Shown one piece after another: positions 16,585 through 24,795 of a stretch of 37,714 nt of DNA; position 1 is the stretch's first letter; each line of letters starts with the position of its first letter. Source of the stretch: an uncultured Collinsella sp. (GTDB taxonomy: Bacteria > Actinomycetota > Coriobacteriia > Coriobacteriales > Coriobacteriaceae); contig URRN01000006.1 of the NCBI GenBank assembly GCA_900550185.1, positions 1-37,714 on the forward strand. The letters run 5' to 3'. Under the pieces are notes generated by a model. The model was not told the DNA's origin. It saw only the letters and a list, made by a program, of their open reading frames with translations, and did not search any database. The translations under genes were made by a program, and so were the position numbers.

Positions 16585-16780
16585 GAGGCGGCCCTTCTGT
16601 TGCTTGTGGCCCGGTACGATTGCATCATCGCAGGAGCTGACGGCGCGCACCAGTGAGCTTTGTCACGAGTGCGGGGCGGTCGCGTAGCCTGCTGACGCGA
16701 CCGCCCCGCCGCGTGGGAGGAATGTCACGGTTGCTTTGAGTGGCGCCTCCCCCGTGCGCGGCATCGCGTACAATACCCGT
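16585..16780. promoter_or_regulatory. Divergent control region, exporter and two-component system
   Basis: This 196-base gap carries a perfect 14-bp inverted repeat (16671-16684, GCGGGGCGGTCGCG, with 16696-16709, 11-base spacer) flanked by two direct copies of TGTCACG (16661-16667 and 16723-16729). These are candidate binding sites for the NarL-type regulator. On the plus strand TACAAT (16769-16774) sits only 6 bases before the kinase ATG, and there is no ribosome site, so the kinase mRNA may be leaderless. Confidence 0.45.
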
Positions 16781-17926
16781 ATGAACAGGCTATTCGACAA
16801 ATCGATCGTGCTGGCGTGCTGCATCGCAGCCGCCACGGGCCTTGCTGTAGATGCTCGCCTGGTCGCGGCGTTTTGCCTTGGCGTTGTCATCGCCGCGCTG
16901 GCCGAGGTCGCGCAGGGAGAACGCGCCCGTCGCGCCAGCGAGGCCGGCAGCTACGCCTACGTCATCGCGGCTGTCTTCGTGCCGCCGTTTGTGCCGTTCG
17001 CACCTCTCGCCCTCTATGACATCGCGCGACGCGTGCGCCGTGAACGCATCTGGCCCGCGCTGGCAATTGGCTCCGTGTTTGCCTGCGCACTTGCCACGGA
17101 CCTTCGCTGCGGCGCGCTCACCACCCGAACGCTGTTGCTAACCGCCATCCTTTCGGTCGCCGCCACGTTGCTGTCGCTGCGCACCGCGCAGCTGGAGCGC
17201 GAACAGGAACGCATGCGTCGCACCCGCGACAAGCTGCAAGAACGCGCCCTGGCACTCGAGGCACGCAACCGCGACCTCGCCGACCGCCAGGACTACGAAG
17301 TCGAGCTCGCGACGCTCGCCGAACGCGCCCGCATCGCGCGCGAGATCCACGATAACGTGGGCCACCAGCTCACGCGCGCTTCGCTTCAAACCGAAGCCCT
17401 GCGCGTGGTCCATGCCAACGAGCCCGGCGTTGCCGCCGATTTCGCCGACGTCAAATACACCGTTGACGAGGCGCTCCAGCTCGTGCGCGCCAGCGTCCAC
17501 GCGCTCAACGACAACGCCGTCGACCTTTCCGTGCAGCTCGAACGCATCGTTGAAGGCGCGCGCTCGGACGGCGGTCCGCGGATTGAGCTTGAAGTTATGA
17601 CCGAACATGCGCCCGCAAACGTCGCGAACTGCTTTGCGGCGGTCCTGCGCGAGGCGCTCTCCAACACCATGCGCCACGCCCATGCCAAAACCATTACCGT
17701 GCGGTGCATGGAGCATCCGTCGTTTTACCAGCTCATCGTTACCGATGATGGCGCAGACGCGACCCCGGCGAGCAGCAGCAACGTCGCAGAAGGCATGGGG
17801 CTCGTCTCCATGCGCGAGCGCGTCGAGGCGCTTGGCGGCACTTTCACCGCCGGCCCGCGTGCCGGCGCCGGCGGCTGGCGTGTGTTTGCCACCGTCCCCA
17901 AACAGCAAGGAGATGACGCCCGATGA
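16781..17926 (+). CDS. NarL-family sensor histidine kinase
   Basis: A 381-aa membrane kinase. The N-terminal 140 residues hold about four hydrophobic segments, then a coiled coil (about 135-180), a HisKA_3 dimerisation domain with the phospho-acceptor His190 in AREIHDNVGHQL, and a HATPase_c domain with the N-box REALSNTMRHAHA and a G-box around GMGLVSMRER. There is no large sensing domain, as in intramembrane-sensing kinases of cell-envelope stress systems. Start ATG at 16781 (MNRLFDKS); a possible start 45 bases upstream has no better support. The stop overlaps the regulator start by 4 bases (ATGA). It is divergent from an ABC exporter that it probably controls. Confidence 0.88.
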   Translation: MNRLFDKSIVLACCIAAATGLAVDARLVAAFCLGVVIAALAEVAQGERARRASEAGSYAYVIAAVFVPPFVPFAPLALYDIARRVRRERIWPALAIGSVFACALATDLRCGALTTRTLLLTAILSVAATLLSLRTAQLEREQERMRRTRDKLQERALALEARNRDLADRQDYEVELATLAERARIAREIHDNVGHQLTRASLQTEALRVVHANEPGVAADFADVKYTVDEALQLVRASVHALNDNAVDLSVQLERIVEGARSDGGPRIELEVMTEHAPANVANCFAAVLREALSNTMRHAHAKTITVRCMEHPSFYQLIVTDDGADATPASSSNVAEGMGLVSMRERVEALGGTFTAGPRAGAGGWRVFATVPKQQGDDAR

Positions 17927-18552
17927 GGCTCATAGTTGTCGACGACGACCGCTTGGTAGTCGATTCGCTCAAGATTATCCTGGGCGCCCAGCCGCAGATC
18001 GAAGTGGTGGGCACCGGAGCCGACGGCAACGACGCGGTGGCACTCTACGCCGAGCACGCGCCCGATATCGCGCTGCTCGACATTCAGATGCCGGGGCGCG
18101 ACGGCCTTTCGGCGGCGCGCGAAATCCTTGAGCACGACCCCGCGGCACGCGTGGTGTTTCTGACGACATTCTCGGATGACGAGTACATTGTATCGGCGCT
18201 CAAGCTGGGCGCCCGCGGTTACCTGATCAAGACCGATGTCGCCGCCATTCCGCCAGCGTTGGCGCAGGTCATGGAAGGTAAACGTGTGCTCGAGGGCAAG
18301 GCGATCGAAGATGTTGACTTTGACGGGATGGGCGACAAGACGGGCACGCCCCGCCGGCCCGCAGCCTTTGCCAGCCTGACCGACCGCGAGTTCGAAGTCG
18401 CCGAGCTCATCGCCCGCGGCCTCGATAACAAGGAGATCGCTGCCACCGCCTATATGGGCGAAGGCACCGTGCGCAACCACATTAGCTCGATCCTAGCCAA
18501 AATGGGCCTGCGCAACCGCACGCAGATCGCCATCGCCTACCTGCGAGGGTAA
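17923..18552 (+). CDS. NarL/FixJ-family response regulator
   Basis: A 209-aa regulator. The receiver domain (1-120) has the acidic pocket Asp7-Asp9 (VVDDDR), phospho-acceptor Asp53 (LLDIQMPGRDG), Thr81/82 and Lys103 (LIKTD). A linker leads to a LuxR-type HTH (about 147-209: LTDREFEVAELIARGLDNKE, then VRNHISSILAKMGLRNRTQ). All phosphotransfer residues are intact. Translational coupling to the kinase by an ATGA overlap fixes the start. The TGTCACG direct repeats and 14-bp palindrome at 16661-16729 are its most plausible targets, giving control of both divergent units. Confidence 0.92.
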   Translation: MRLIVVDDDRLVVDSLKIILGAQPQIEVVGTGADGNDAVALYAEHAPDIALLDIQMPGRDGLSAAREILEHDPAARVVFLTTFSDDEYIVSALKLGARGYLIKTDVAAIPPALAQVMEGKRVLEGKAIEDVDFDGMGDKTGTPRRPAAFASLTDREFEVAELIARGLDNKEIAATAYMGEGTVRNHISSILAKMGLRNRTQIAIAYLRG

Positions 18553-18922
18553 TTACCCAACAACCGACCACCCCGGCAAAGTAAAATGGCTGCCACCGAT
18601 TTAATGCCATTTCAAAACTATGCCGGATTACTACGATGAATCGCCCGCCTTCGACCACGGCAAATTGCGCGCTTACAAAACCGCAGGTAGAACGCTTGCA
18701 TTATTTAGAAAAATGCAGTCATGGTCGGGAATGCCGAATTCATCGTAGTAAACCGGCATAGTTTTGTTCGGGCGGCCCTGCACGAGCGCCTCCGCAAGCC
18801 TCGCGAGACCAAAATGATCCGTTTTCCTCCGTTCCCAAGGGATCAGCTGGAACCGCTCGCCACGAAACCTGCCCATCTACTACGTTTGACTCGATACCCC
18901 CGACCATACCCCCGTTTTCCGG

Positions 18923-18951
18923 AAAACCGCAGGCGTTCTACCTGCGGTTTT
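18923..18951 (+). terminator. Terminator-like hairpin
   Basis: AAAACCGCAGG (18923-18933) pairs with CCTGCGGTTTT (18941-18951), 7-nt loop, followed on the plus strand by GTTTTCA. This is a good rho-independent terminator for plus-strand transcripts, about 370 bases after the response regulator. Confidence 0.65.
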
Positions 18952-19077
18952 GTTTTCACATTTTTTGCCGTGGTTGGGGATTGGCGCCCAAAAGTAGTAA
19001 ATGGGCCCATTTCGTGGCAGGCGGGTCATTTTCGGGCTGGACGGGTCGCGTGGCGGCCCGCACACGCGTTCACGCGC

Positions 19078-19111
19078 GGGGCCGGTGGGGCATTTTTGCC
19101 CCACCGGCCCC
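19078..19111 (-). terminator. Hairpin at the 3' end of the hydrogenase operon
   Basis: A perfect 14-bp GC-rich stem (GGGGCCGGTGGGGC 19078-19091 with 19098-19111) and 6-nt loop, 21 bases after the last operon stop. There is no U-tract on the minus strand, so it may stabilise the mRNA end rather than terminate alone. Confidence 0.55.
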
Positions 19112-19132
19112 TATTCCAGTTCTATTCCAGCG

Positions 19133-19474
19133 CTATTCCGGTTTGGTTTCTACTGTGGGAGTCTTGTCCGCCGCAACCGGAGTACGGGCGGTGTCCATAG
19201 TCAGGCAGTGTTTGGGGCAGCTCTCGATGCACTCGCCGCATACCACGCAGGCATACGGGTCAATCGACCACGTTCCTCCCTTGCGATCGACCGCGAGCGC
19301 GCCCGCCGGACAGCGACGCGCACACATGCCGCAGCAGATGCACGCGTCCATGTCGTTGACGATATGCCCGCGCAAGCGCTCGGGTGCCGCGAGCTTCTCC
19401 TGCGGATAGCACACCGTTACCGGCTGCTTGACCATAGAGCCCAAGGCCGTCTTGGCAAATGTCAGCAAACTCAT
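19133..19474 (-). CDS. Group 4 hydrogenase ferredoxin-like subunit (EchF/HycF type)
   Basis: A 113-aa polyferredoxin subunit with two 4Fe-4S motifs, CICCGMCARRCP (about 45-56) and CVVCGECIESCP (about 76-87), the NuoI/EchF/HycF pattern. In energy-converting hydrogenases this subunit passes electrons between ferredoxin (or formate dehydrogenase) and the NuoB-like subunit. It is the last gene of the operon, 7 bases from the large-subunit gene. The ribosome site is weak (GGAAAGG). The stop codon falls in three tandem 11-bp units starting CTATTCC (19111-19143). Confidence 0.88.
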   Translation of the reverse strand: MSLLTFAKTALGSMVKQPVTVCYPQEKLAAPERLRGHIVNDMDACICCGMCARRCPAGALAVDRKGGTWSIDPYACVVCGECIESCPKHCLTMDTARTPVAADKTPTVETKPE

Positions 19475-19481
19475 GCCGCGC

Positions 19482-20570
19482 CTACCTTTCCGTGCAGCTA
19501 ATGCAGGGGTCGATGGTCAGGATAATCATGGGCACGTTGGCAAGGAGCACGCCCTGCAGCGCATGTGTCAGACCCGCCAGGTTCTGCGACGTCGGCGTGC
19601 GCACGCGGAAGCGGTCCAGGTTCTTGGTGCCGTTACCGCGCACATAGTAATACGCCTCGCCGCGCGGCTGCTCAATCACAACCTCGCCGCGTGCGCCGTC
19701 GGCCGGCGTAAGCTTGGTGCGCCCGCCGATCCCGTCGTGCGGAATCTTGCCCACAAGCTCCTTAATGATGTCCATGGCCTGCGTGACCTCGGCACAGCGC
19801 ACCTGGCAGCGGGCATAGCAATCGCCATCGGTGGCGACAACCGGCTCAAACGCAGCCAGGTCCGCATAGGCACCGTCGCTAAACATGCGCACGTCATAGT
19901 CCACGCCCGAGGCGCGCCCAAACGGGCCGACCATCGACAGATCCAGCGCGTCCTTCTTGCTGATCACGCCCACGCCATGCAGGCGCTCGCCACAGCTGAC
20001 GTCGTCCAAAAACGTATGCACCAGGGCCTCGTAGTCGGGACGCATGGCATCGAGCGTCTGGACAATGCCAGCCAGCTCGGAGTCCTCAATGTCGTGCTTT
20101 AGGCCGCCGATCTCGTTAATCGAAAGGATCACGCGGCCACCGCACGTGCTCTCAAAAATCTTGAGAATCTGCTCGCGCAGGGTCCACGACCGATAGAACA
20201 GCGCCTCGAAGCCAAAGGCATCGGCGAGCAGGCCCAGCCACAGCAGGTGCGAGTGGATGCGCGAAAGCTCGTGCAAAATAGTGCGGATATACTGCACGCG
20301 GCCGGGCACCTCGATGTCGAGCATGCGCTCGCAGGCGCTGGCATAGCCGTAGCTGTGGCCCACGGCGCAAATGCCGCAGATGCGCTCGGCGATGTAGCCA
20401 AACTGGTGCATGTCGCGCTTTTCGGTGAGCTTCTCGAGTCCGCGGTGCACAAAGCCGATCTGCGGAATTGCCTCGATGACGCGGTCGTCCTCGATCACCA
20501 GGTCCAGATGAAGCGGCTCGGGCAGCACCGGGTGCTGCGGGCCAAACGGAATTACGGAGCGATGAGCCAT
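19482..20570 (-). CDS. Group 4 [NiFe]-hydrogenase large subunit (EchE/HycE C-domain type)
   Basis: A 362-aa catalytic subunit. Both nickel-binding motifs are intact: RICGICAVGH (about 63-72) and the C-terminal DPCISCTER (354-362). The length and sequence match the EchE/CooH type and not HycE, which also carries a NuoC domain. The protein ends at the arginine right after the second Cys pair; there is no C-terminal extension of the sort cleaved during maturation in most [NiFe] hydrogenases, as reported for Ech/CooH-type subunits. It would reduce protons to H2 or oxidise H2 at the cytoplasmic face of the membrane complex. AGGAGG lies 11 nt before the ATG, inside the end of the NuoC-like gene. 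Confidence 0.92.
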   Translation of the reverse strand: MAHRSVIPFGPQHPVLPEPLHLDLVIEDDRVIEAIPQIGFVHRGLEKLTEKRDMHQFGYIAERICGICAVGHSYGYASACERMLDIEVPGRVQYIRTILHELSRIHSHLLWLGLLADAFGFEALFYRSWTLREQILKIFESTCGGRVILSINEIGGLKHDIEDSELAGIVQTLDAMRPDYEALVHTFLDDVSCGERLHGVGVISKKDALDLSMVGPFGRASGVDYDVRMFSDGAYADLAAFEPVVATDGDCYARCQVRCAEVTQAMDIIKELVGKIPHDGIGGRTKLTPADGARGEVVIEQPRGEAYYYVRGNGTKNLDRFRVRTPTSQNLAGLTHALQGVLLANVPMIILTIDPCISCTER

Positions 20571-20575
20571 GGACC

Positions 20576-21295
20576 TTACGCCTCCTTTTTCTGCTTGTCG
20601 CGGGCGGCCTTGGCGGCAAGCGCCGCACGGACCTTGGCCGCTTTCTCGGGATCCATGGCGGCGAGCTTTGCCTCCATCTCGGCGGCCTTGAGCGCGGCCT
20701 TCGCAGCGGCATCGTCATGCTGGGCATCGGAGCCGGCAGCAGCAGCGGGCTGAGCAGCGGCAGTGCCCGCAGCATCGCCGGCACCCGCGGCACCCTCCCC
20801 CGCAGCAGCCGCAGCCGCGGCGGCCTTCTCGGCCGCGGCCTTGCGCGCCTTGGCCTCGGCGGCCGCGCGGACTTTCATGGCCTTCTCGCGCGCAGCCTTC
20901 ACCTCGGGCGTGATGACGCTCATGGGTTCGGCAGTCGAGACCTGGTAGAAAAAGCCCTTAAAGTCGATCTGCATGTCGGTGATGGCAAGACCAAACAGGT
21001 CGTGGGCCTCATTTTCAAACGGGAACACCGCGGGGTAATACGAGCTGATGGACGGAATCTCCTGGTACTGGTCGATGCCCTCGACCACCAGGTTCTCGAT
21101 CGCATAGCTGCCGTCCTGCGCAATATGCTCCTGAGCAGCACGGACGTTGATAAACGTATAGACCAAGCGATACGAGCCGTCGTCGACGTTGCGCTCGGCA
21201 TGCATTTGCACAAAGCGCGCGCCGACGCCCTTGAGCGCCTGGACATGCGACAGGAGCTTGTCGATCCCGACGGTGGTATAGATAGCCTTTTGCAT
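20576..21295 (-). CDS. Group 4 hydrogenase NuoC-like subunit (EchD type) with Ala/Lys-rich tail
   Basis: A 239-aa protein. Residues 1-130 are the 30-kDa/NuoC domain with the family motif PFENEAHDLFGLAI (about 92-105). Residues 135-239 are a low-complexity tail rich in Ala, Lys and Glu (runs such as KAAAEKAAAAAAAAGE), predicted helical or disordered, not found in NuoC, EchD or HycE. The NuoC domain normally links the large subunit to the NuoB-like subunit. The ATG at 21295 shares a base with the preceding stop (TAATG), showing translational coupling. Confidence 0.85.
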   Translation of the reverse strand: MQKAIYTTVGIDKLLSHVQALKGVGARFVQMHAERNVDDGSYRLVYTFINVRAAQEHIAQDGSYAIENLVVEGIDQYQEIPSISSYYPAVFPFENEAHDLFGLAITDMQIDFKGFFYQVSTAEPMSVITPEVKAAREKAMKVRAAAEAKARKAAAEKAAAAAAAAGEGAAGAGDAAGTAAAQPAAAAGSDAQHDDAAAKAALKAAEMEAKLAAMDPEKAAKVRAALAAKAARDKQKKEA

Positions 21296-21900
21296 TACTC
21301 GGCCTCCTTTGCAGCGGCGGGTGCGGCGGGCGTCCCAGCAGGTGCGTCGCCAGCGGCAGGCGCGTCACCGGCACCGTCAGTCCCGGCCCCCGCAGCCACA
21401 AACCCGTCCTCGCCCAGCTCAACGCCACCGTCCCAGGTGGCGGCGCCGCCCACGGTGAGCGGATCGCCACCGGCGCGCAACACGGTCTCCTTCTGGTCCA
21501 GGATGCCGCACGCCTCCACGATGGCATCGATCACCGTCTCGGGGCGAATGGCGCACCCAGGCGCGTACACGTCCACGGGAATCGCGCGGTCCACGCCGCC
21601 GATCACGTTGTAGGCATCGCGGAATACGCCGCCCGAGCATGCGCAGATACCGCAGGCCACCACGCACTTGGGCTCGAGCATCTGGTTGTAAATCTGACGC
21701 ACGACGGGCAGGTTCTGGGCATTGACCGACCCCGTCACCAAAAAGATATCCGCATGCTTGGGGTTGCCGGTGTTGACCACGCCAAAGCGCTCCGCATCGA
21801 ACAGCGGCGTGAGCGAGGCCAGCACCTCGATATCGCATCCGTTGCAGCTCGAGCCGTCGTAATGAATAACCCACGGCGAGCGCGACATTTTATGATCCAT
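21295..21900 (-). CDS. Group 4 hydrogenase small subunit (NuoB-like, EchC type)
   Basis: A 201-aa protein. The four cysteines of the proximal 4Fe-4S cluster are in place: SSCNGCDIE (about 18-26), CVVACGICACSGG (about 79-91) and PGCAIRPE (about 113-120). The core ends at about 150; the remaining 50 residues are Gly/Ala/Pro-rich and extend beyond the usual length. The ATG at 21900 has AGGAGG 8 nt upstream. It is the electron-entry small subunit, pairing with the large subunit at 19482. Confidence 0.9.
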   Translation of the reverse strand: MDHKMSRSPWVIHYDGSSCNGCDIEVLASLTPLFDAERFGVVNTGNPKHADIFLVTGSVNAQNLPVVRQIYNQMLEPKCVVACGICACSGGVFRDAYNVIGGVDRAIPVDVYAPGCAIRPETVIDAIVEACGILDQKETVLRAGGDPLTVGGAATWDGGVELGEDGFVAAGAGTDGAGDAPAAGDAPAGTPAAPAAAKEAE

Positions 21901-21912
21901 GGATGCCGCCTC

Positions 21913-24795
21913 CTAAATAAACACGTCGACGAGGATGGGCATAAGGTTGAGCAGGCCAAACACCAGCGCCACGCCCCAGCCGAGCTTAAAGCAGCTGCGC
22001 CAGGTGCTGCGTGCGAAGGTGTTATCGATCAGCACCTCGACAAAATACGTCGCGGCCATCACGACCAGGGCTACGACCCAGCTCACCGGGTTGTCCCAAA
22101 CAAAGAACATGCCCACCCACATCAAAAACAGCACGGTCTCACACCAGTGCATAAGGGTCATCTTGGCCAGCGTGCCGCCGCTCATCTCGGTGGCGACGCC
22201 CTGGACAATCTCCTGATGCGCGTGATGCGAGTACGAAAGGTCGAACGGCGACTTGCGTAGCTTGATGGTGAGCACCGCAAGCAGCGCCAAGAAAATGGGC
22301 GCACTGTACACGATGATGGGCGCCGACTGCCCGGTCACGGCGATGGAATCGAAGCTGTCGGTGGCGAGATACAGGCCCACGCTCATCAGCAGAACGGCGG
22401 GCTCGTAGCTCATAACCTGCAGCAGCTCGCGATCGGCGCCGACCTGCGCAAACGGGCTTTGCGTCGAGGCGGACGCCAGCACCACAAAGATCGCGGCGAG
22501 CGTCACCATAAAAGCGCACAGCAGCGTGTTGGAGCCCGACACAAAGATGCCGCCGCCTACCACGGTAAAGATGAGCGCGCACGCCATATAGGTATCGTCC
22601 ATGGTGTTTACGCTGGCAGGGGCCTTGCGCAGCAGCTTGGCAACGTCGTAGAAGGGCTGCAGCAGGCGCGGGCCCACGCGGCCCTGCATGCGAGCCGAAA
22701 GTTTGCGGTCAACGCCGTCGATCAGGCCGCCCACAAGCGGCGCAATCAAGGCAAACGCCACGGTGCCAATAAAAATGCCCACGACGCCCGAGCCTTCAAA
22801 ATACTTGCCGCGCAGCACCGAGGGCGCACTCATGGCGAGTCTCTCGGGCCCAATCCACGCGCAGCACAGCAGCGCAAACAGGATGATGGCACAGCAAACA
22901 ACACTACCCGCGGGGCCAATACGCTTCTCGCCAAGGGCGTCCTCCGAGTACCAATTGCGCTTTTCGGCCTTCACCTCGCGTCCCATCGATCCGCGGAAAT
23001 GACGGTAATTATCGGTTCCCACACCCGAAAGATATACGTTTACGTGCGGTTTGTTGCTCACGCGGAATGAAGTCAGCAGCACCACGGCGATAAACGCCAC
23101 GATAACCACCATCAGATACATGGCGTCCTTGCCAATAACGTACGGCACGCGGCCAAACACCATGGCCAAGTAAGGCGACACCAGACCGCTCGAGATAACC
23201 GGGAACGCCACGCAGCACAGAATCAGCAGCGCGGCGATGGTGTTAAGCGCCATCCATTCGGTCTTATGGACATTGACCTCAACGTTTTGAGCCGTGGGAT
23301 CGACGCCCGAAAGCTTAGCAAGCCACTTGCCCCAGAAGTAAAACGTCGCGGCCGAGCCAAAGGCAAGCACCATGATCATGAGCACGTTGCCGGTCTGCGC
23401 AAACGCCACCAGGGCGCCCCACTTGGACACGAGCATGCCAAACGGGGCAACGAACATGCCCATGATGCCCAGCATCATCAGGCGCGTCAGGTGCGGCATG
23501 CGGCTGAACATACCGTCCATGTCCTCGATATTGCGGCTGCCGATATGATGCTCGGCCGTGCCCACGCACAGGAACAGCAGCGACTTAGCCACCGTATGGA
23601 ACAGGATTAGGAAGATGGCCGCCCATACGGCCTCGGGCGCGCCGACACCCAGGCAGGCGCTGATGAGGCCCAAGTTGGAAATGGTGGAGAACGCGAGCAC
23701 GCGCTTGGCATTGCTCTGCGAGATGGCCATGAGGGCAGCGAGCAAAAATGTGATGGCGCCCACACTCGTGACCATAAAGCCGGTTACGGGATAGATGGCA
23801 TAGAGCGGGCTCAGCTTGACCATTAGGAACACGCCGGCTTTGACCATAGTTGACGAGTGCAGCAGGGCGCTCGTGGGCGTGGGGGCAACCATGGCACCCA
23901 ACAGCCAAGTGTGGAACGGCATCTGTGCGGCCTTGGTGAGTGCGGCGAGCGACAGCAGAATGACCGGCATCACCAGCAGCGCGGATTGCGCGGTTCCGGA
24001 GCCGGATAGCTCGATCACGCCCGAGATGGTCAGCGGCATGCCGTTGACGTGCAGGAACATAAGGCCCGCCAAAAACGCGATGCCGCCCAGCATGTTGAGG
24101 ATAATCTGGGTGAAGGCGTTTTTAATGGCCTCGGGCGTGCGCGTGTAGCCAATCATAAGGAACGAGCACACGGTGGTGATTTCCCAGCCGCAGAACAGCC
24201 ACTCAAGGTTGTCGCTCGTCACGATGACGAACATGGCCGAGAGGAACAGGAACATAAGCGCCAGGAACTGCGGGCGACGGTCGGGCGCGGTCTGCCCGCG
24301 CAGCGCAGCCTCGTGCTCGTCGTGGGCCTGAAAGTCCTTCATGTAGCCCAAGGCATACACGCAGATTAGGCTGCCGACGATGCCGACGGCGAGGACCATG
24401 ATCACGCTCATGTAGTCAAGGTAGAGTGGCGTTGCCGTGACGGCTTCGGTCGCGGGCAGCGTCATGGCTGCAAAGGTGAGCGAGCCCACCAGCTGCACCA
24501 CGCCGAGCACCGTGGTGAGCGTGCTCTTATATTTACGCGCGTTGTACAGGATGACGGCGCACAGGATCACGTCGATGACGGAGCTGATGATCGAGAGCAC
24601 ATGCGAGGTGCCCGGTGCCACCTCGAAGCTCTGCGGGCCCGTGCCAAAAAACATGACGGCGACTACAACCGTCACCGCCATAATGATGCCAGAGCCTACA
24701 AGCCCTAGCGCATCGCGGGCGCGGTCACCGCGCGCGAGCAGCATGCCCAGCGCCGGTACCAGCGGAAACAGGGTAAGGAAATACAGTAGCGTCAT
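21913..24795 (-). CDS. Fused hydrogenase membrane subunits (NuoL-like EchA + NuoH-like EchB)
   Basis: A single 960-aa frame joins two subunits normally made separately. Residues 1-570 are a NuoL/EchA/HycC antiporter-like module keeping the expected proton-channel residues (Glu in WLFCGWEITT, Lys in ALTKAAQMPFH, His and Lys in LLHSSTMVKAG). Residues 660-960 are a NuoH/EchB/HycD module with ARMQGRVGPRLLQPFYD and ADRELLQVMSYEP. Between them an extra hydrophobic helix (about 629-648, AIILFALLCCAWIG) links the two. No stop or frameshift is visible at the junction. It is the first operon gene; GGGGGAG lies 7 nt before the ATG. The complex should couple H2 chemistry to ion translocation. Confidence 0.88.
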   Translation of the reverse strand: MTLLYFLTLFPLVPALGMLLARGDRARDALGLVGSGIIMAVTVVVAVMFFGTGPQSFEVAPGTSHVLSIISSVIDVILCAVILYNARKYKSTLTTVLGVVQLVGSLTFAAMTLPATEAVTATPLYLDYMSVIMVLAVGIVGSLICVYALGYMKDFQAHDEHEAALRGQTAPDRRPQFLALMFLFLSAMFVIVTSDNLEWLFCGWEITTVCSFLMIGYTRTPEAIKNAFTQIILNMLGGIAFLAGLMFLHVNGMPLTISGVIELSGSGTAQSALLVMPVILLSLAALTKAAQMPFHTWLLGAMVAPTPTSALLHSSTMVKAGVFLMVKLSPLYAIYPVTGFMVTSVGAITFLLAALMAISQSNAKRVLAFSTISNLGLISACLGVGAPEAVWAAIFLILFHTVAKSLLFLCVGTAEHHIGSRNIEDMDGMFSRMPHLTRLMMLGIMGMFVAPFGMLVSKWGALVAFAQTGNVLMIMVLAFGSAATFYFWGKWLAKLSGVDPTAQNVEVNVHKTEWMALNTIAALLILCCVAFPVISSGLVSPYLAMVFGRVPYVIGKDAMYLMVVIVAFIAVVLLTSFRVSNKPHVNVYLSGVGTDNYRHFRGSMGREVKAEKRNWYSEDALGEKRIGPAGSVVCCAIILFALLCCAWIGPERLAMSAPSVLRGKYFEGSGVVGIFIGTVAFALIAPLVGGLIDGVDRKLSARMQGRVGPRLLQPFYDVAKLLRKAPASVNTMDDTYMACALIFTVVGGGIFVSGSNTLLCAFMVTLAAIFVVLASASTQSPFAQVGADRELLQVMSYEPAVLLMSVGLYLATDSFDSIAVTGQSAPIIVYSAPIFLALLAVLTIKLRKSPFDLSYSHHAHQEIVQGVATEMSGGTLAKMTLMHWCETVLFLMWVGMFFVWDNPVSWVVALVVMAATYFVEVLIDNTFARSTWRSCFKLGWGVALVFGLLNLMPILVDVFI

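Larger units (their letters stand above)
18553..19132. repeat. 580-base non-coding region with nested inverted repeats
   Basis: No gene is supported here. One pair of arms (18614-18641 and 18738-18765, each containing the 13-mer TTACTACGATGAA or its reverse complement) matches at 27 of 28 bases. A second pair, 18675-18695 and 18933-18953, is an exact 21-base inverted repeat (ACAAAACCGCAGGTAGAACG...) that interlocks with the first. The short frames in both directions start MPDYYDE or MPVYYDE only because of the inverted repeat. This looks like one or two inserted palindromic elements. Confidence 0.65.

Noticed and set aside
18673..18876. Short minus-strand frame containing MPVYYDEFGIPDHD
   Set aside because: Its similarity to a plus-strand frame (MPDYYDE) is produced by the inverted repeat. 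No family was recognised.
18721..19200. 159-codon plus-strand frame after the response regulator
   Set aside because: It runs through inverted repeats and two terminator-like hairpins, has no ribosome site or domain, and overlaps the ferredoxin subunit gene antisense.
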